Below the pieces are notes generated by a model. That model searched no databases, was not told the origin of the DNA, and was given only the letters and a program-made list of their open reading frames with translations. From Clostridium amylolyticum (lineage in GTDB: Bacteria > Bacillota > Clostridia > Clostridiales > Clostridiaceae), in assembly GCF_900142075.1 (NCBI RefSeq), contig NZ_FQZO01000002.1, positions 248,001-312,000 of the forward strand: 64,000 nt of DNA, given 5' to 3'. Below are positions 33,001 to 41,853 of this stretch, piece by piece (the stretch's first letter is position 1; each line of letters begins with the position of its first letter). Position numbers and translations under genes: made by a program.

Positions 33001-33180
33001 AGAATTTAAAATTTAGAACTTAAAATGAAGGATAGTTTTTCTGAAAAAGAATCAGAAAAACTTACAATTAAAAAAACCGAGCTAAGGGCTCGGTTTTTGC
33101 TTTATCTTTATACGTTTAGAGAAACTCTGCTAAGAGTTTTCTCCTTCATTTTAAATTCTCAATTCTCAATTTTAAATTCT
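33001..33180. repeat. Inverted-repeat element enclosing a terminator
   Basis: Left arm 33001-33032 (AGAATTTAAAATTTAGAAC...ATGAAGGA) and right arm 33142-33180 are near-complementary over about 32 bases; the right arm has one extra copy of AGAATTG. Between them are a small TTCTGA hairpin and the terminator. The layout suggests a small non-autonomous palindromic element rather than a gene. Confidence 0.55.
33072..33098 (+). terminator. Terminator downstream of the FAD-Rieske gene
   Basis: Stem CCGAGC / GCTCGG extended by A/T pairs (AAAAACCGAGC), 5-base loop, then TTTTT. It lies 75 bases after the stop and probably works in both directions, also serving the convergent penicillin-binding protein gene. 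Confidence 0.85.
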
Positions 33181-33218
33181 ACAATATGTTATAACTCATA
33201 TGGATGCCATTAGCTTGT

Positions 33219-35270
33219 TTATTTCAAGTAATCCTGCATAACCCTTTTTGCTCTAGGCACCACATAGTGGCTTCCACCACGGGTTTTTACGTTTTCCATC
33301 ATCATGGTGAGTACTATTTTAGGATTGTCTGTATTCATGACTACAAACCATCCATTTTCTTCTGCATTGGTATCTTCCATGCTTTTTTTAAGCTCTGCTG
33401 TTCCTGTTTTTCCCGCCAGGCTTTTGCCTGGTATTTGAGCTTCTCTTCCTGTACCTGAAGGGCTTTCAATTACAGCCTTTAGATATTCTTGAAGAAGCTT
33501 AACAGAATCTTTAGAAATAGCGTTTTCTTTCCACACCTTGCTTTCTCCTGCTTCTAATATAGGTGTCATTATGTTTCCATCATTAACCACAGCACTGTAA
33601 GCTAAGGAAACATGTAAAGGAGTCATAAGCACTTCTCCTTGGCCATAGCCGCTGTCTGCTAACTGTATATCATTTTTTATTTTACCATCGTTAGATATCT
33701 GAGCCTTTGCCATAGGATAAACAAAAGGAAGTTCTTCGTTTAATCCAAATTTACTGCTTTCTTTGGCAAAATCATCCTTGCCTATGTTAATAGCTGCTTG
33801 AGCAAAATAAATGTTATCTGAATATATGAAGGCATCCTTTATGTTTACTGGTTTTCCTGGATCTGTTACCCTAGTTACTTTATATTTCCCCCAGGATGAA
33901 TCCTTCTGCCATTCCTTGCCTTGAACATTTATGGTATCTTCTAATTTTATAGCCCCTTTATCCAAGCCTATTGCTCCAGTAATCATTTTAAAAGTTGAAC
34001 CCGGTGCATAGGACATTTTAAACCTATTATTAAATTCGGCATTATTACTTTTTTCCCATTGAGCCTTTACGCTTTCAGGAATATAAGTTGTAAATAGATT
34101 TGAATCAAAGGAAGGAGAACTTACTAAAGCTAAAACCTCTCCAGTTTTAGGGTTTAAGGCTGAAGCCGATCCTGGTTCTTTGTTTAATTCTGTGTATATT
34201 TTTTGTTGAAGGTCAAAATCTACGGTGAGCTTAACATTTTCTCCGTCTTTAGAATCCTTTTTAGCTATAGTTATCTTTTCCATTTCCTTTCCGTCTTTTT
34301 GCTTAGATATATAGATAGTCCCGCCGTTTTCTCCCTTAAGCCTCTTATCTAAAACCTGCTCTAATCCCCTTTTTCCTATGATGCTGGTGGAAGTATAGCC
34401 CTGTCCTTTAAGCTTTTCCAATTCTTCCTGGGTTATAGACCCAACATTTCCAATTAAAGATCCAAAAGCTTCCCCTCCTGGATAAACCCTAGCTATGGGC
34501 TTTGCGTGAATAACCCCTTCAATTTTCATAGCTGCAGTGATTTTATCTTGAGCACTGGTAAGTAAATTTACTATAGGTACAAACATCTCAGGATCCTTAT
34601 TTGCTTTTAGTTTATCTTCTATAAATTTTGGAGTTATATCTAATATCTTAGCAAGTTCTGCTATCTTAGCTTCTTTATTGTTGTTAAATTTTGAAGGATG
34701 AACTCCTAAAGATACTATGGGAGCATTAACAGCTAAAGGTTTGCCATTTCTGTCGTATATTTCTCCTCTTTTGGCATTATGAGCTTCAGCCCTTACTTTA
34801 TCCCCTTCTGTCATTTCAGGGAATATAAGCTTTTCGCTCCATTCCACCCTCCAGTGGCTTTTCTTATCAACCTTTTCCTTAATCAAAATCATTTCATAAT
34901 CCTTAATTTCTACACTACCTGCTAAAGTATCCATGGTTATGGAAAACGGTATCTTAGCAGTGTCCCCTTTTTCCACTTTAGACTTATCTAATTCTGCTGT
35001 ATTTATGCTTATATTAGCTGCTTCTATTCCATTATATATAGCTGTATATCTATCCACAAACTGTTTTTCATTAACCTTTTCCTTAGTCTTTGAAGACAGC
35101 ATATTATACATTGCTGCATAATCTTTTTTCTGCCATTTATCCTTATAAGCTTCAAAGCTTTCTACTGACGTTTCTGACTTAGAACAGGCGGAAAATAACG
35201 CCCCTGATATTAAAAATACTAGCAAAAGCATTAGTAAACTTAAACCTTTTTTATTTAAAAATTCTTTCAT
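33219..35270 (-). CDS. Penicillin-binding protein with MecA-type N-terminal domain (class B transpeptidase lipoprotein)
   Basis: 683 residues from ATG 35270 with AAAAGGAGGTG upstream. A signal peptide with lipobox LFSAC is followed by an NTF2-like MecA_N domain (SFEAYKDKWQKKDYAAMYNM), a PBP dimerisation domain (RGEIYDRNGKPLAVNAP) and the transpeptidase domain. The active-site motifs are STFK (about residue 423), a YSDN in the SxN position (about 485) and KTGT (about 625). It crosslinks peptidoglycan on the outer face. MecA-type PBPs can have low beta-lactam affinity, but that cannot be read from the sequence. Confidence 0.93.
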   Translation of the reverse strand: MKEFLNKKGLSLLMLLLVFLISGALFSACSKSETSVESFEAYKDKWQKKDYAAMYNMLSSKTKEKVNEKQFVDRYTAIYNGIEAANISINTAELDKSKVEKGDTAKIPFSITMDTLAGSVEIKDYEMILIKEKVDKKSHWRVEWSEKLIFPEMTEGDKVRAEAHNAKRGEIYDRNGKPLAVNAPIVSLGVHPSKFNNNKEAKIAELAKILDITPKFIEDKLKANKDPEMFVPIVNLLTSAQDKITAAMKIEGVIHAKPIARVYPGGEAFGSLIGNVGSITQEELEKLKGQGYTSTSIIGKRGLEQVLDKRLKGENGGTIYISKQKDGKEMEKITIAKKDSKDGENVKLTVDFDLQQKIYTELNKEPGSASALNPKTGEVLALVSSPSFDSNLFTTYIPESVKAQWEKSNNAEFNNRFKMSYAPGSTFKMITGAIGLDKGAIKLEDTINVQGKEWQKDSSWGKYKVTRVTDPGKPVNIKDAFIYSDNIYFAQAAINIGKDDFAKESSKFGLNEELPFVYPMAKAQISNDGKIKNDIQLADSGYGQGEVLMTPLHVSLAYSAVVNDGNIMTPILEAGESKVWKENAISKDSVKLLQEYLKAVIESPSGTGREAQIPGKSLAGKTGTAELKKSMEDTNAEENGWFVVMNTDNPKIVLTMMMENVKTRGGSHYVVPRAKRVMQDYLK

Positions 35271-35549
35271 CTTAAATTCACCTCCTTTTGATTTTACCAT
35301 AAAATAAATGGTAAGGAGATACTTTTATCTTTAATTTTCCGTAATAAATATTAATAAACCTTATAGCAGTATGTAGATATAAAGTAAAAATATTCCTTTA
35401 TATAACTTTTACAAAATCTCATGTTAAAATTACATAATATAATGGTATTATATAAGAACAAAGATTAAAATATATGCGTATATAAATATAAGCTTTAAAT
35501 TCTAAGAAGGAGTTTCATCAAATTAATTCTATAGGAGGATGTGTTTTAA

Positions 35550-35879
35550 GTGAATGTAATCTTGTTAGAGGGAGAAGAAATAATAAAAGAAGGTAAATGC
35601 TTTAACTGTAGCTTTTTTAGCAACCAGCCTGGAAAACTTATTTTAACCGATAGAAGGCTTATATTTGCTGGGCCAGGTTTAGATTTTGAAAGAGATAATC
35701 TGAACTTTAATCTTAGAGATATAAAATCCTTTGAAAAAGCTTCTACTTTTAATGTATTAAGACCTATTCCTCTTTCTAATGCTATAAAAATCACTACCCT
35801 AGAGGGAGAGACCTACAGATTCACTGTAGCTGATAGAGATAAATGGTTAAATGTATTAAAGTGGCATATTCGCCCTTAA
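35550..35879 (+). CDS. Small GRAM/PH-like domain protein
   Basis: 109 residues from GTG 35550, with AGGAGG 11 bases upstream; no ATG is better placed. The pattern GKLILTDRRLIFAGPG, then IKSFEKAS and IKITTLEGETYRFTVADRDKW matches the GRAM/bacterial PH-like fold. This fold mediates protein or membrane contact. It is a single-gene unit with a terminator. Function unknown. Confidence 0.75.
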   Translation: MNVILLEGEEIIKEGKCFNCSFFSNQPGKLILTDRRLIFAGPGLDFERDNLNFNLRDIKSFEKASTFNVLRPIPLSNAIKITTLEGETYRFTVADRDKWLNVLKWHIRP

Positions 35880-35899
35880 AATGTATACAAAACAAAAAG

Positions 35900-35941
35900 A
35901 TCATCGCATTACTTTAATAAAAGTATTACGGTGATTTTTTA
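35900..35941 (+). terminator. Terminator after the GRAM/PH-like gene
   Basis: 16-bp stem with two or three imperfect pairs (ATCATCGCATTACTTT / AAAGTATTACGGTGAT), 4-base loop, then TTTTTTATTTTTTAT. Confidence 0.7.
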
Positions 35942-35999
35942 TTTTTTATGCTTTATGTTACTATTATATGTGGATTAAAATATTAGGAGGGATAAATAT

Positions 36000-36341
36000 A
36001 TGAAAATGCTAATAATGGTTCTTAATAAAATAGATGCCTTAGAAGACATCTTAGAAAAGTTCAGTGAAGTAGGCTTAAAAGGTGCTACTGTCATCGATTC
36101 TCAAGGTATGGCAAGGGTACTAACAAATTCAGACCCAAATAAGCTGCCTTTATTTGGTTCTCTTGCTATGCTTATTAATGAGAACAGACCCTATAACAAA
36201 ACTATTTTTACCGTATTGGAGGATAGTAAGGTTACTTTAGCTGTAGAAGCTATTGAATCTGTAGTAGGTGATCTTTCAAAACCGGATGTTGGTATAGTAT
36301 TTACTGTCCCCATAGATTTTGTACAAGGTATACACAGATAA
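36000..36341 (+). CDS. P-II-like regulatory protein
   Basis: 113 residues, ATG 36000 with TAGGAGGG upstream. A ferredoxin-like PII fold is suggested by KMLIMVLNKIDALEDILEKF at the start and by the ending SKPDVGIVFTVPIDFVQGI, which is like the C-terminal strand of PII-type proteins. The classical T-loop Tyr/Ser uridylylation motif is not seen. The antiporter gene starts 21 bases after its stop, so the two form an operon and this protein probably senses a nucleotide or ion state to control the antiporter. That role is inferred from the pairing. Confidence 0.75.
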   Translation: MKMLIMVLNKIDALEDILEKFSEVGLKGATVIDSQGMARVLTNSDPNKLPLFGSLAMLINENRPYNKTIFTVLEDSKVTLAVEAIESVVGDLSKPDVGIVFTVPIDFVQGIHR

Positions 36342-36362
36342 TAAACATTATAGGAGGATACA

Positions 36363-37541
36363 ATGTCATTTAATTTACTTTACTATGTAGCAATTATATT
36401 ATTTTCAGGATTATTTTTTGGAAAGATAGTTTCCAAGTTTAAACTACCCTATGTTACAGGATATCTTATAGGTGGAATATTAATAGGTCCTTCAGTTTTA
36501 AAGCTTGTACCACATACAGCTATAAGCAGTTTAAGCATAATAACAAAGTCAGCTTTAGGCTTTATAGCCTTCAGCATAGGTAGTGAATTTAGCCTTAATC
36601 AAGTAAAAAAATCGGGCTTTGGTGTAATAATTATTACTATACTAGAAGCCCTTTTTGCCGTAATTTTAGTGGATTTAGCCATGATTTTTATATTTAAACA
36701 ATCCGTTCAATTTAGCATAGTTTTAGGAGCTATAGCTGCTGCCACTGCTCCTGCAGCCACAGTTATGGTTATAAGACAATACAAGGCAAAGGGACCCTTA
36801 GTTAACACCTTGCTTCAGGTAGTAGCTATGGATGATGCCGTAGCAATTATAGCTTTTAGTGTATCCTTAGCTATTGCTCAATCCATGAACGGTTCTTCTG
36901 GCTCATTTTTTAAAGAAGCCATATTAGCACCCTCCATAGAAATTTTTGGTGCTGCAATATTAGGTATAGCCGCGGGATTTGTCCTAGCACTTTTATCTAA
37001 AAAGGCCTCAGGGGAAGATCAGCTATTGGTTATTACTATAGGCACTATATTTCTAGTGTTAGGATTATCAGAATACTTCAATCTCTCTTCCTTAATAGCT
37101 TGTATGATGTTAGGAGCTACTTTAGTAAACATTACTACAAATAAGAAGCCTTTTAACCTAGCTGATAGATTTACCCCCCCTTTATTTATAGCCTTCTTCA
37201 CCATAGCTGGATTAGATTTAAACCTATCCGTTATGACCAGTATAGGTATTATAGGCATAGGGTATGTAGTATTTAGAGTTATAGGGAAATTATTGGGAGC
37301 TTATGTTGGTGCAAAAATAGCCAACTCTCCAGGAAATGTTCAAAAATATTTGGGACTTGCTTTGATTCCACAAGCGGGGGTAGCTATTGGTTTATCCATG
37401 ATTGCAGAAACTGCTTTAGGAAATAATGTGGGTTTAAAATTAAAAACTATAATACTAGCAGCAACGGTTATATATGAACTATTTGGTCCAGTGCTTGCCA
37501 AGATAGCTCTTACTAAAGCAGGAGAAATTAAAGTATCCTAG
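36363..37541 (+). CDS. CPA2-family monovalent cation:proton antiporter (KefB/Na+-H+ exchanger type)
   Basis: 392 residues, ATG 36363 with TAGGAGG upstream. About 12 membrane helices. KLPYVTGYLIGGILIGPSVL near the N-terminus and VVAMDDAVAIIAF (about residues 155-167, with the ion-binding DD) are CPA2 hallmarks. There is no cytosolic RCK/TrkA domain, so regulation may come from the PII-like partner upstream. It exchanges Na+ or K+ for H+ across the membrane. Confidence 0.9.
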   Translation: MSFNLLYYVAIILFSGLFFGKIVSKFKLPYVTGYLIGGILIGPSVLKLVPHTAISSLSIITKSALGFIAFSIGSEFSLNQVKKSGFGVIIITILEALFAVILVDLAMIFIFKQSVQFSIVLGAIAAATAPAATVMVIRQYKAKGPLVNTLLQVVAMDDAVAIIAFSVSLAIAQSMNGSSGSFFKEAILAPSIEIFGAAILGIAAGFVLALLSKKASGEDQLLVITIGTIFLVLGLSEYFNLSSLIACMMLGATLVNITTNKKPFNLADRFTPPLFIAFFTIAGLDLNLSVMTSIGIIGIGYVVFRVIGKLLGAYVGAKIANSPGNVQKYLGLALIPQAGVAIGLSMIAETALGNNVGLKLKTIILAATVIYELFGPVLAKIALTKAGEIKVS

Positions 37542-37564
37542 GGAAATAGGTATTTACTTTAAAT

Positions 37565-37605
37565 AAATGCAAATACTAAGTTGGAATACTTAATTTGCAT
37601 TTTTT
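37565..37605 (+). terminator. Terminator or attenuator just before the pyruvate:ferredoxin oxidoreductase start
   Basis: 10-bp outer stem AAATGCAAAT / ATTTGCATTT with an inner AxTAAGT/ACTTA stem, then TTTTTT running into AAAGGAGG. It ends 17 bases before the ATG, so the T-run abuts the ribosome binding site. Confidence 0.7.
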
Positions 37606-37621
37606 AAAGGAGGACGTTTAT

Positions 37622-40600
37622 ATGGTAAAGGTAATAAAAACCATGGACGGTAACCAGGCCGCTGCAGAAGCTTCTTATGCTTTTACGGAAGTGGCGGCAA
37701 TTTATCCTATCACCCCTTCCACTCCTATGGCTGAAGGCGTGGATGAGTGGTCAGCTCATGGAAAGAAGAATATTTTTAATCAAAGGGTAAAGGTAGCAGA
37801 GATGCAGTCTGAAGCTGGTGCTGCCGGTGCTGTACACGGTTCTTTAGCAGCTGGTGCTTTAACCACTACTTATACCGCCTCTCAGGGGCTTCTTCTCATG
37901 ATTCCTAATATGTACAAAATGGCTGGAGAACTGCTTCCTGCAGTATTTCATGTAAGCGCTAGGGCTATAGCTACCCATGCGCTATCCATCTTTGGAGATC
38001 ACCAAGATGTGATGGCCGCAAGACAAACCGGCTTTGCTCTCTTAGCTTCTACCAATGTTCAAGAGGTAATGGATTTAGCAAATATAGCTCATCTTTCTGC
38101 CATTAAATCAAGAGTGCCTTTTCTTCACTTTTTTGATGGTTTTAGAACCTCTCATGAATATCAAAAAATAGAAGTTATAGATTATGAAGATGTGGCAAAA
38201 CTCATGGATTATAAGGCATTACAGGAGTTTAGAAACAGAGCTTTAAACCCTGATCATCCTACCTTAAAGGGTACTGCTCAAAATCCAGACATATATTTTC
38301 AAGGGAGAGAAGCTTCTAACAAATTCTATGATATAGTTCCAGATATAGTGGAAGCTTATATGAGAGATATAGAAAAAATTACAGGAAGATCCTATCACCC
38401 CTTTGACTATTATGGCTCTCCAGAAGCTGAAGATATCATAATAGCCATGGGATCAGTCTGTGATACCATTTATGAAACTGTTGACTATCTCATGGATAAA
38501 GGCGAAAAGGTTGGCGTTATTAAAGTACACTTATATAGACCTTTTTCTCCTAAGTATTTTTTCAATATACTGCCTAAAACCGTGAAGAGAATAGCAGTTT
38601 TGGATAGAACAAAGGAGCCTGGTTCTTTAGGCGAACCCCTTTATTTAGATGTGTGCAATTTATTTTATAACTATGAAAGCAAACCTCTTATAGTAGGCGG
38701 AAGATACGGCCTTGGCTCTAAAGATACCAGACCTTCTCAAATACTAGCGGTATTTAACAATTTAAAATCTGCTGCTCCTAAAAATAGATTTACTATAGGC
38801 ATAGTAGATGATATAACCCACACCTCTCTTCCTGAAACAGAAGCCATTGAAACCAACCCTCCTGGAACTATTAGATGCAAGTTCTGGGGCCTAGGTTCGG
38901 ATGGAACCGTGGGCGCTAATAAAACCGCAGTAAAAATCATTGGAGATAATACAGACTTATATGTTCAAGCTTATTTCTCCTATGACAGCAAAAAATCTGG
39001 AGGCAGTACCATCTCTCACCTACGCTTTGGCAAAAGCCCTATAAAGTCTCCATACCTGGTTTATGATTCGGAGTATGTGGCTTGTCATAACAAATCCTTT
39101 ATCTATAACTTCGATTTACTGAAAGGGCTGAAAAAAGGTGGAACATTCGTACTAAACTGCCCTTGGTCAGAAAAAGAATTAGATGAAAAACTTCCTGCTT
39201 CTTTAAAAAGGTACATAGCAGAAAATAACATTAACTTTTATATAATAGATGCCATAGATATAGCTCAGGAAATAGGTTTAGGCGGAAGAATAAATATGAT
39301 TATGCAGTCTGCCTTCTTCAAGCTTGCCAATGTAATTCCTGTGGATAATGCAGTGAAATATCTTAAAAATTCCGTGGAAAAAACCTATGGAAGAAAAGGT
39401 CAAAAAATAGTAGAAATGAATAAAACTGCTATTGATAGAGGTATTGAAGCTCTTCACAAAGTTTCCATTCCAGAAGAATGGAAAGAAGCAAAGGAAGATA
39501 AGTCTCATGAAAAACAAGAACCTGACTTTGTAAAAAACATACAAAGGCCTATGGCAAGACATGAGGGAGATGAGCTTCCTGTAAGCGCCTTTAACGGCAT
39601 GGAGGACGGAACCTTCCCCTTAGGTACCACTGCCTATGAAAAGAGAGGCATAGCTGTAATGATACCTGAGTGGCAAATAGATAAGTGCATTCAATGCAAC
39701 CAATGTTCTTATGTTTGTCCTCACGGAGTAATAAGAGCTCTTTTATTAAATGATGAAGAAAAATCTAAAGCACCAGATGCCTTTGTCACCAAAAAGCCAT
39801 TAGGAAAAGCTTTAGAGCATCTCCACTACCGTATACAGATAAGTCCTTTAGACTGTACTGGCTGCAGTAACTGTGCAGATGTCTGTCCTGCTCCAGGTAA
39901 AGCTCTAATTATGAAACCTGCGGAAGAACAAATACAAGAACAAAGTGACCACTGGGAGTTTTCTTTAAGCATATCTGCTAAAGAAAACCTTATGGATACC
40001 AAAATGCTTAAAGGAAGCCAGTTTGTACGCCCCCTTCTAGAGTTCCACGGTGCTTGTCCAGGTTGTGGTGAAACCCCTTATATTAAACTTCTCACACAGC
40101 TTTATGGAGATAGGATGATGATAGCCAATGCCACTGGTTGTTCTTCTATATGGGGAGGAAGTGCTCCTTCCATACCTTATACCACCAATGCCAAAGGCAG
40201 AGGTCCTTCTTGGGGAAATTCACTTTTTGAAGATAATGCGGAATATGGTTATGGCATGTTCCTAGCAGTAAAACAAATGAGAGAAAAGCTCACTGACCTT
40301 ATAATTGAAGCTAAAGCTGCATCTATTGGCAGTGAATTAAAGGACGCCATGGAAAACTGGCTTAACGTTAAAGATAACGGAGAAATGTCCAGAGAAGCTT
40401 CGGAAAAATTAATAGAGCTTCTGTCAAAGGAAGATTTAAATAGCAATAAGCTCCTTAAAGAAATAATGGATAAAAAGGATTACTTAATTAAAAAGTCTCA
40501 CTGGATGATAGGTGGAGATGGATGGGCCTATGACATAGGGTTTGGAGGCTTAGACCATGTGCTGGCTTCTGGCGATGACATTAATATTTTTGTTATGGAC

Positions 40601-41158
40601 ACAGAAGTTTACTCCAATACAGGAGGTCAATCTTCCAAGGCTACTCCTACAGCTGCCGTAGCAAAATTCGCTGCAGCAGGAAAAAAGGTAAGGAAAAAAG
40701 ACCTCGGTATGATGGCTATGAGTTATGGCTATGTTTATGTAGCTCAGATCTCCATGGGAGCCAATATGAATCAAACTATAAAAGCTATTTCAGAAGCAGA
40801 AGCTTATCCTGGTCCTTCTTTAATAATAGCTTATGCCCCTTGCATAAATCACGGTATAAAAACAGGCATGGGAACTACTATAGCAGAGGAAAAGAAGGCA
40901 GTGGAATGTGGATATTGGCACCTTTATAGATATAAGCCTAACCTTAAAGAAGAAGGGAAGAATCCTTTTGTTTTGGATTCTAAGGACCCTACAAAGCCCT
41001 TTAAGGACTTCCTCCAAGGTGAAGTTAGATACTCTTCACTTATGAATGTGTTCCCAGAAACCGCAGAAGAAATGTTTGAAGCAGCAGAAAAGCACGCAGG
41101 GGAAAGATATTCACTATATAAGAAACTTTCCAGCTTCTCAGAATCAAGTGATTCTTAA
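37622..41158 (+). CDS. nifJ: Pyruvate:ferredoxin (flavodoxin) oxidoreductase
   Basis: 1178 residues from ATG 37622 with AAAGGAGGACG upstream; the frame opens nine codons earlier. The single-chain homodimeric type is seen in order: pyruvate-binding domain I (YPITPSTPMAEGVDEW), domain II, domain III, an EKR region, two [4Fe-4S] motifs CIQCNQCSYVC (about residue 688) and CTGCSNCADVC (about 744), and a thiamine diphosphate domain with CPGCGE (about 814) and GDGWAYDIGFGG. It oxidises pyruvate to acetyl-CoA, CO2 and reduced ferredoxin, the central step of clostridial fermentation. Confidence 0.97.
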   Translation: MVKVIKTMDGNQAAAEASYAFTEVAAIYPITPSTPMAEGVDEWSAHGKKNIFNQRVKVAEMQSEAGAAGAVHGSLAAGALTTTYTASQGLLLMIPNMYKMAGELLPAVFHVSARAIATHALSIFGDHQDVMAARQTGFALLASTNVQEVMDLANIAHLSAIKSRVPFLHFFDGFRTSHEYQKIEVIDYEDVAKLMDYKALQEFRNRALNPDHPTLKGTAQNPDIYFQGREASNKFYDIVPDIVEAYMRDIEKITGRSYHPFDYYGSPEAEDIIIAMGSVCDTIYETVDYLMDKGEKVGVIKVHLYRPFSPKYFFNILPKTVKRIAVLDRTKEPGSLGEPLYLDVCNLFYNYESKPLIVGGRYGLGSKDTRPSQILAVFNNLKSAAPKNRFTIGIVDDITHTSLPETEAIETNPPGTIRCKFWGLGSDGTVGANKTAVKIIGDNTDLYVQAYFSYDSKKSGGSTISHLRFGKSPIKSPYLVYDSEYVACHNKSFIYNFDLLKGLKKGGTFVLNCPWSEKELDEKLPASLKRYIAENNINFYIIDAIDIAQEIGLGGRINMIMQSAFFKLANVIPVDNAVKYLKNSVEKTYGRKGQKIVEMNKTAIDRGIEALHKVSIPEEWKEAKEDKSHEKQEPDFVKNIQRPMARHEGDELPVSAFNGMEDGTFPLGTTAYEKRGIAVMIPEWQIDKCIQCNQCSYVCPHGVIRALLLNDEEKSKAPDAFVTKKPLGKALEHLHYRIQISPLDCTGCSNCADVCPAPGKALIMKPAEEQIQEQSDHWEFSLSISAKENLMDTKMLKGSQFVRPLLEFHGACPGCGETPYIKLLTQLYGDRMMIANATGCSSIWGGSAPSIPYTTNAKGRGPSWGNSLFEDNAEYGYGMFLAVKQMREKLTDLIIEAKAASIGSELKDAMENWLNVKDNGEMSREASEKLIELLSKEDLNSNKLLKEIMDKKDYLIKKSHWMIGGDGWAYDIGFGGLDHVLASGDDINIFVMDTEVYSNTGGQSSKATPTAAVAKFAAAGKKVRKKDLGMMAMSYGYVYVAQISMGANMNQTIKAISEAEAYPGPSLIIAYAPCINHGIKTGMGTTIAEEKKAVECGYWHLYRYKPNLKEEGKNPFVLDSKDPTKPFKDFLQGEVRYSSLMNVFPETAEEMFEAAEKHAGERYSLYKKLSSFSESSDS

Positions 41159-41160
41159 CT

Positions 41161-41300
41161 TCAGATAGAGTTTACTTAAAAGGAATATCCTCTCCAACTG
41201 AAGCCTGGAAGAACTTATCCAGGAGCTTAGCTCCCCTTATTCCAACACTTAAGGACGCGGGGGTATTAGGGCGGTTAGCTATCGGATAATTTAACACAAA
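41161..41300. other. Structured intergenic region after nifJ
   Basis: GC-richer than its surroundings, with compact hairpins: CCTGGA/TCCAGG (41206-41223) and GGAGC/GCTCC (41221-41239). It also holds the distinctive stretch ACGCGGGGGTATTAGGG and GGCGGTTAGCTATCGG (41254-41287). No open frame. It may be a structured 3' UTR or RNA read on either strand, or a dispersed repeat. Confidence 0.45.
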
Positions 41301-41302
41301 AT

Positions 41303-41332
41303 CAAAAGACGTTCAGGGTTGAACGTCTTTTG
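41303..41332. terminator. Strong bidirectional terminator
   Basis: Perfect 13-bp stem CAAAAGACGTTCA / TGAACGTCTTTTG with GGGT loop, followed by TTTTTG on the plus strand. It serves nifJ transcription and probably the convergent spore gene. Confidence 0.9.
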
Positions 41333-41343
41333 TTTTTGTATGA

Positions 41344-41511
41344 TTACTTTTGATTTGTATCTACCCATTCCTTAGCGTTTCTTACGTCTATTTCACTAGG
41401 TATGGTAACTCTAGATACTGGCTTGGTTTCCTTAATATTAGCCCAAGCTGCTGTATCATGCTTTTCTACAGGTATACCCATAGAAAATTCTTTAGTTTTA
41501 TTTTTTGCCAT
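41344..41511 (-). CDS. Small clostridial spore protein (DUF3787, CDIF630_02480-like)
   Basis: 55 residues, ATG 41511 with GAGAGGTG upstream. It starts MAKNKTKEFSMGIPVEKHDT, continues AAWANIKETKPVSRVTIPSE and ends AKEWVDTNQK. The EKHDTAAWANI core and the VTIPSExxVxxAKEWVDxN end match a short protein family known from clostridial spores. Expression late in sporulation is likely from family knowledge; I see no convincing sigma-K or sigma-G box. The gene ends 11 bases before the shared terminator. Confidence 0.8.
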   Translation of the reverse strand: MAKNKTKEFSMGIPVEKHDTAAWANIKETKPVSRVTIPSEIDVRNAKEWVDTNQK

Positions 41512-41639
41512 GAAAATCACCTCTCTATGATTAGTATTATCACTTTTTAAAAATGTATTATATAAAACTTCACTTATACATTAAATTAAATTCTATGAAG
41601 TTATTCTTGGTTTCTTAAATTGAAAAAGAGAAGGTAATA

Positions 41640-41846
41640 CTTTAAAATTAAAGATGATGAATTAAAAGAATAAAGAATAAAGAATAAATAAGAAGTAAGA
41701 ACTAAGAGGTAAGAAGTATAATTTAAATAAGTAAAGAGTAAGAAGTAAGAACTAAAAACTAAGAAGTATAATTAATTATAAAAACTCTATGAGTTTTATC
41801 CATAACTCTTACCTCTTCACTCTTACTTCTTACCTACTATTGAGGA
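41640..41846. repeat. Purine/pyrimidine-biased inverted and direct repeat region
   Basis: Two direct copies of AAGAAGTAAGAACTA (near 41689 and 41738) and related GGTAAGAAG units are followed by the complementary arm CTTACCTC...CTTACTTCTTACCT (41806-41836). The stretch from 41512 to 41853 contains no open frame with a start; the repeat fills most of it. It looks like a dispersed palindromic element. Confidence 0.5.
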
Positions 41847-41853
41847 GACTATT

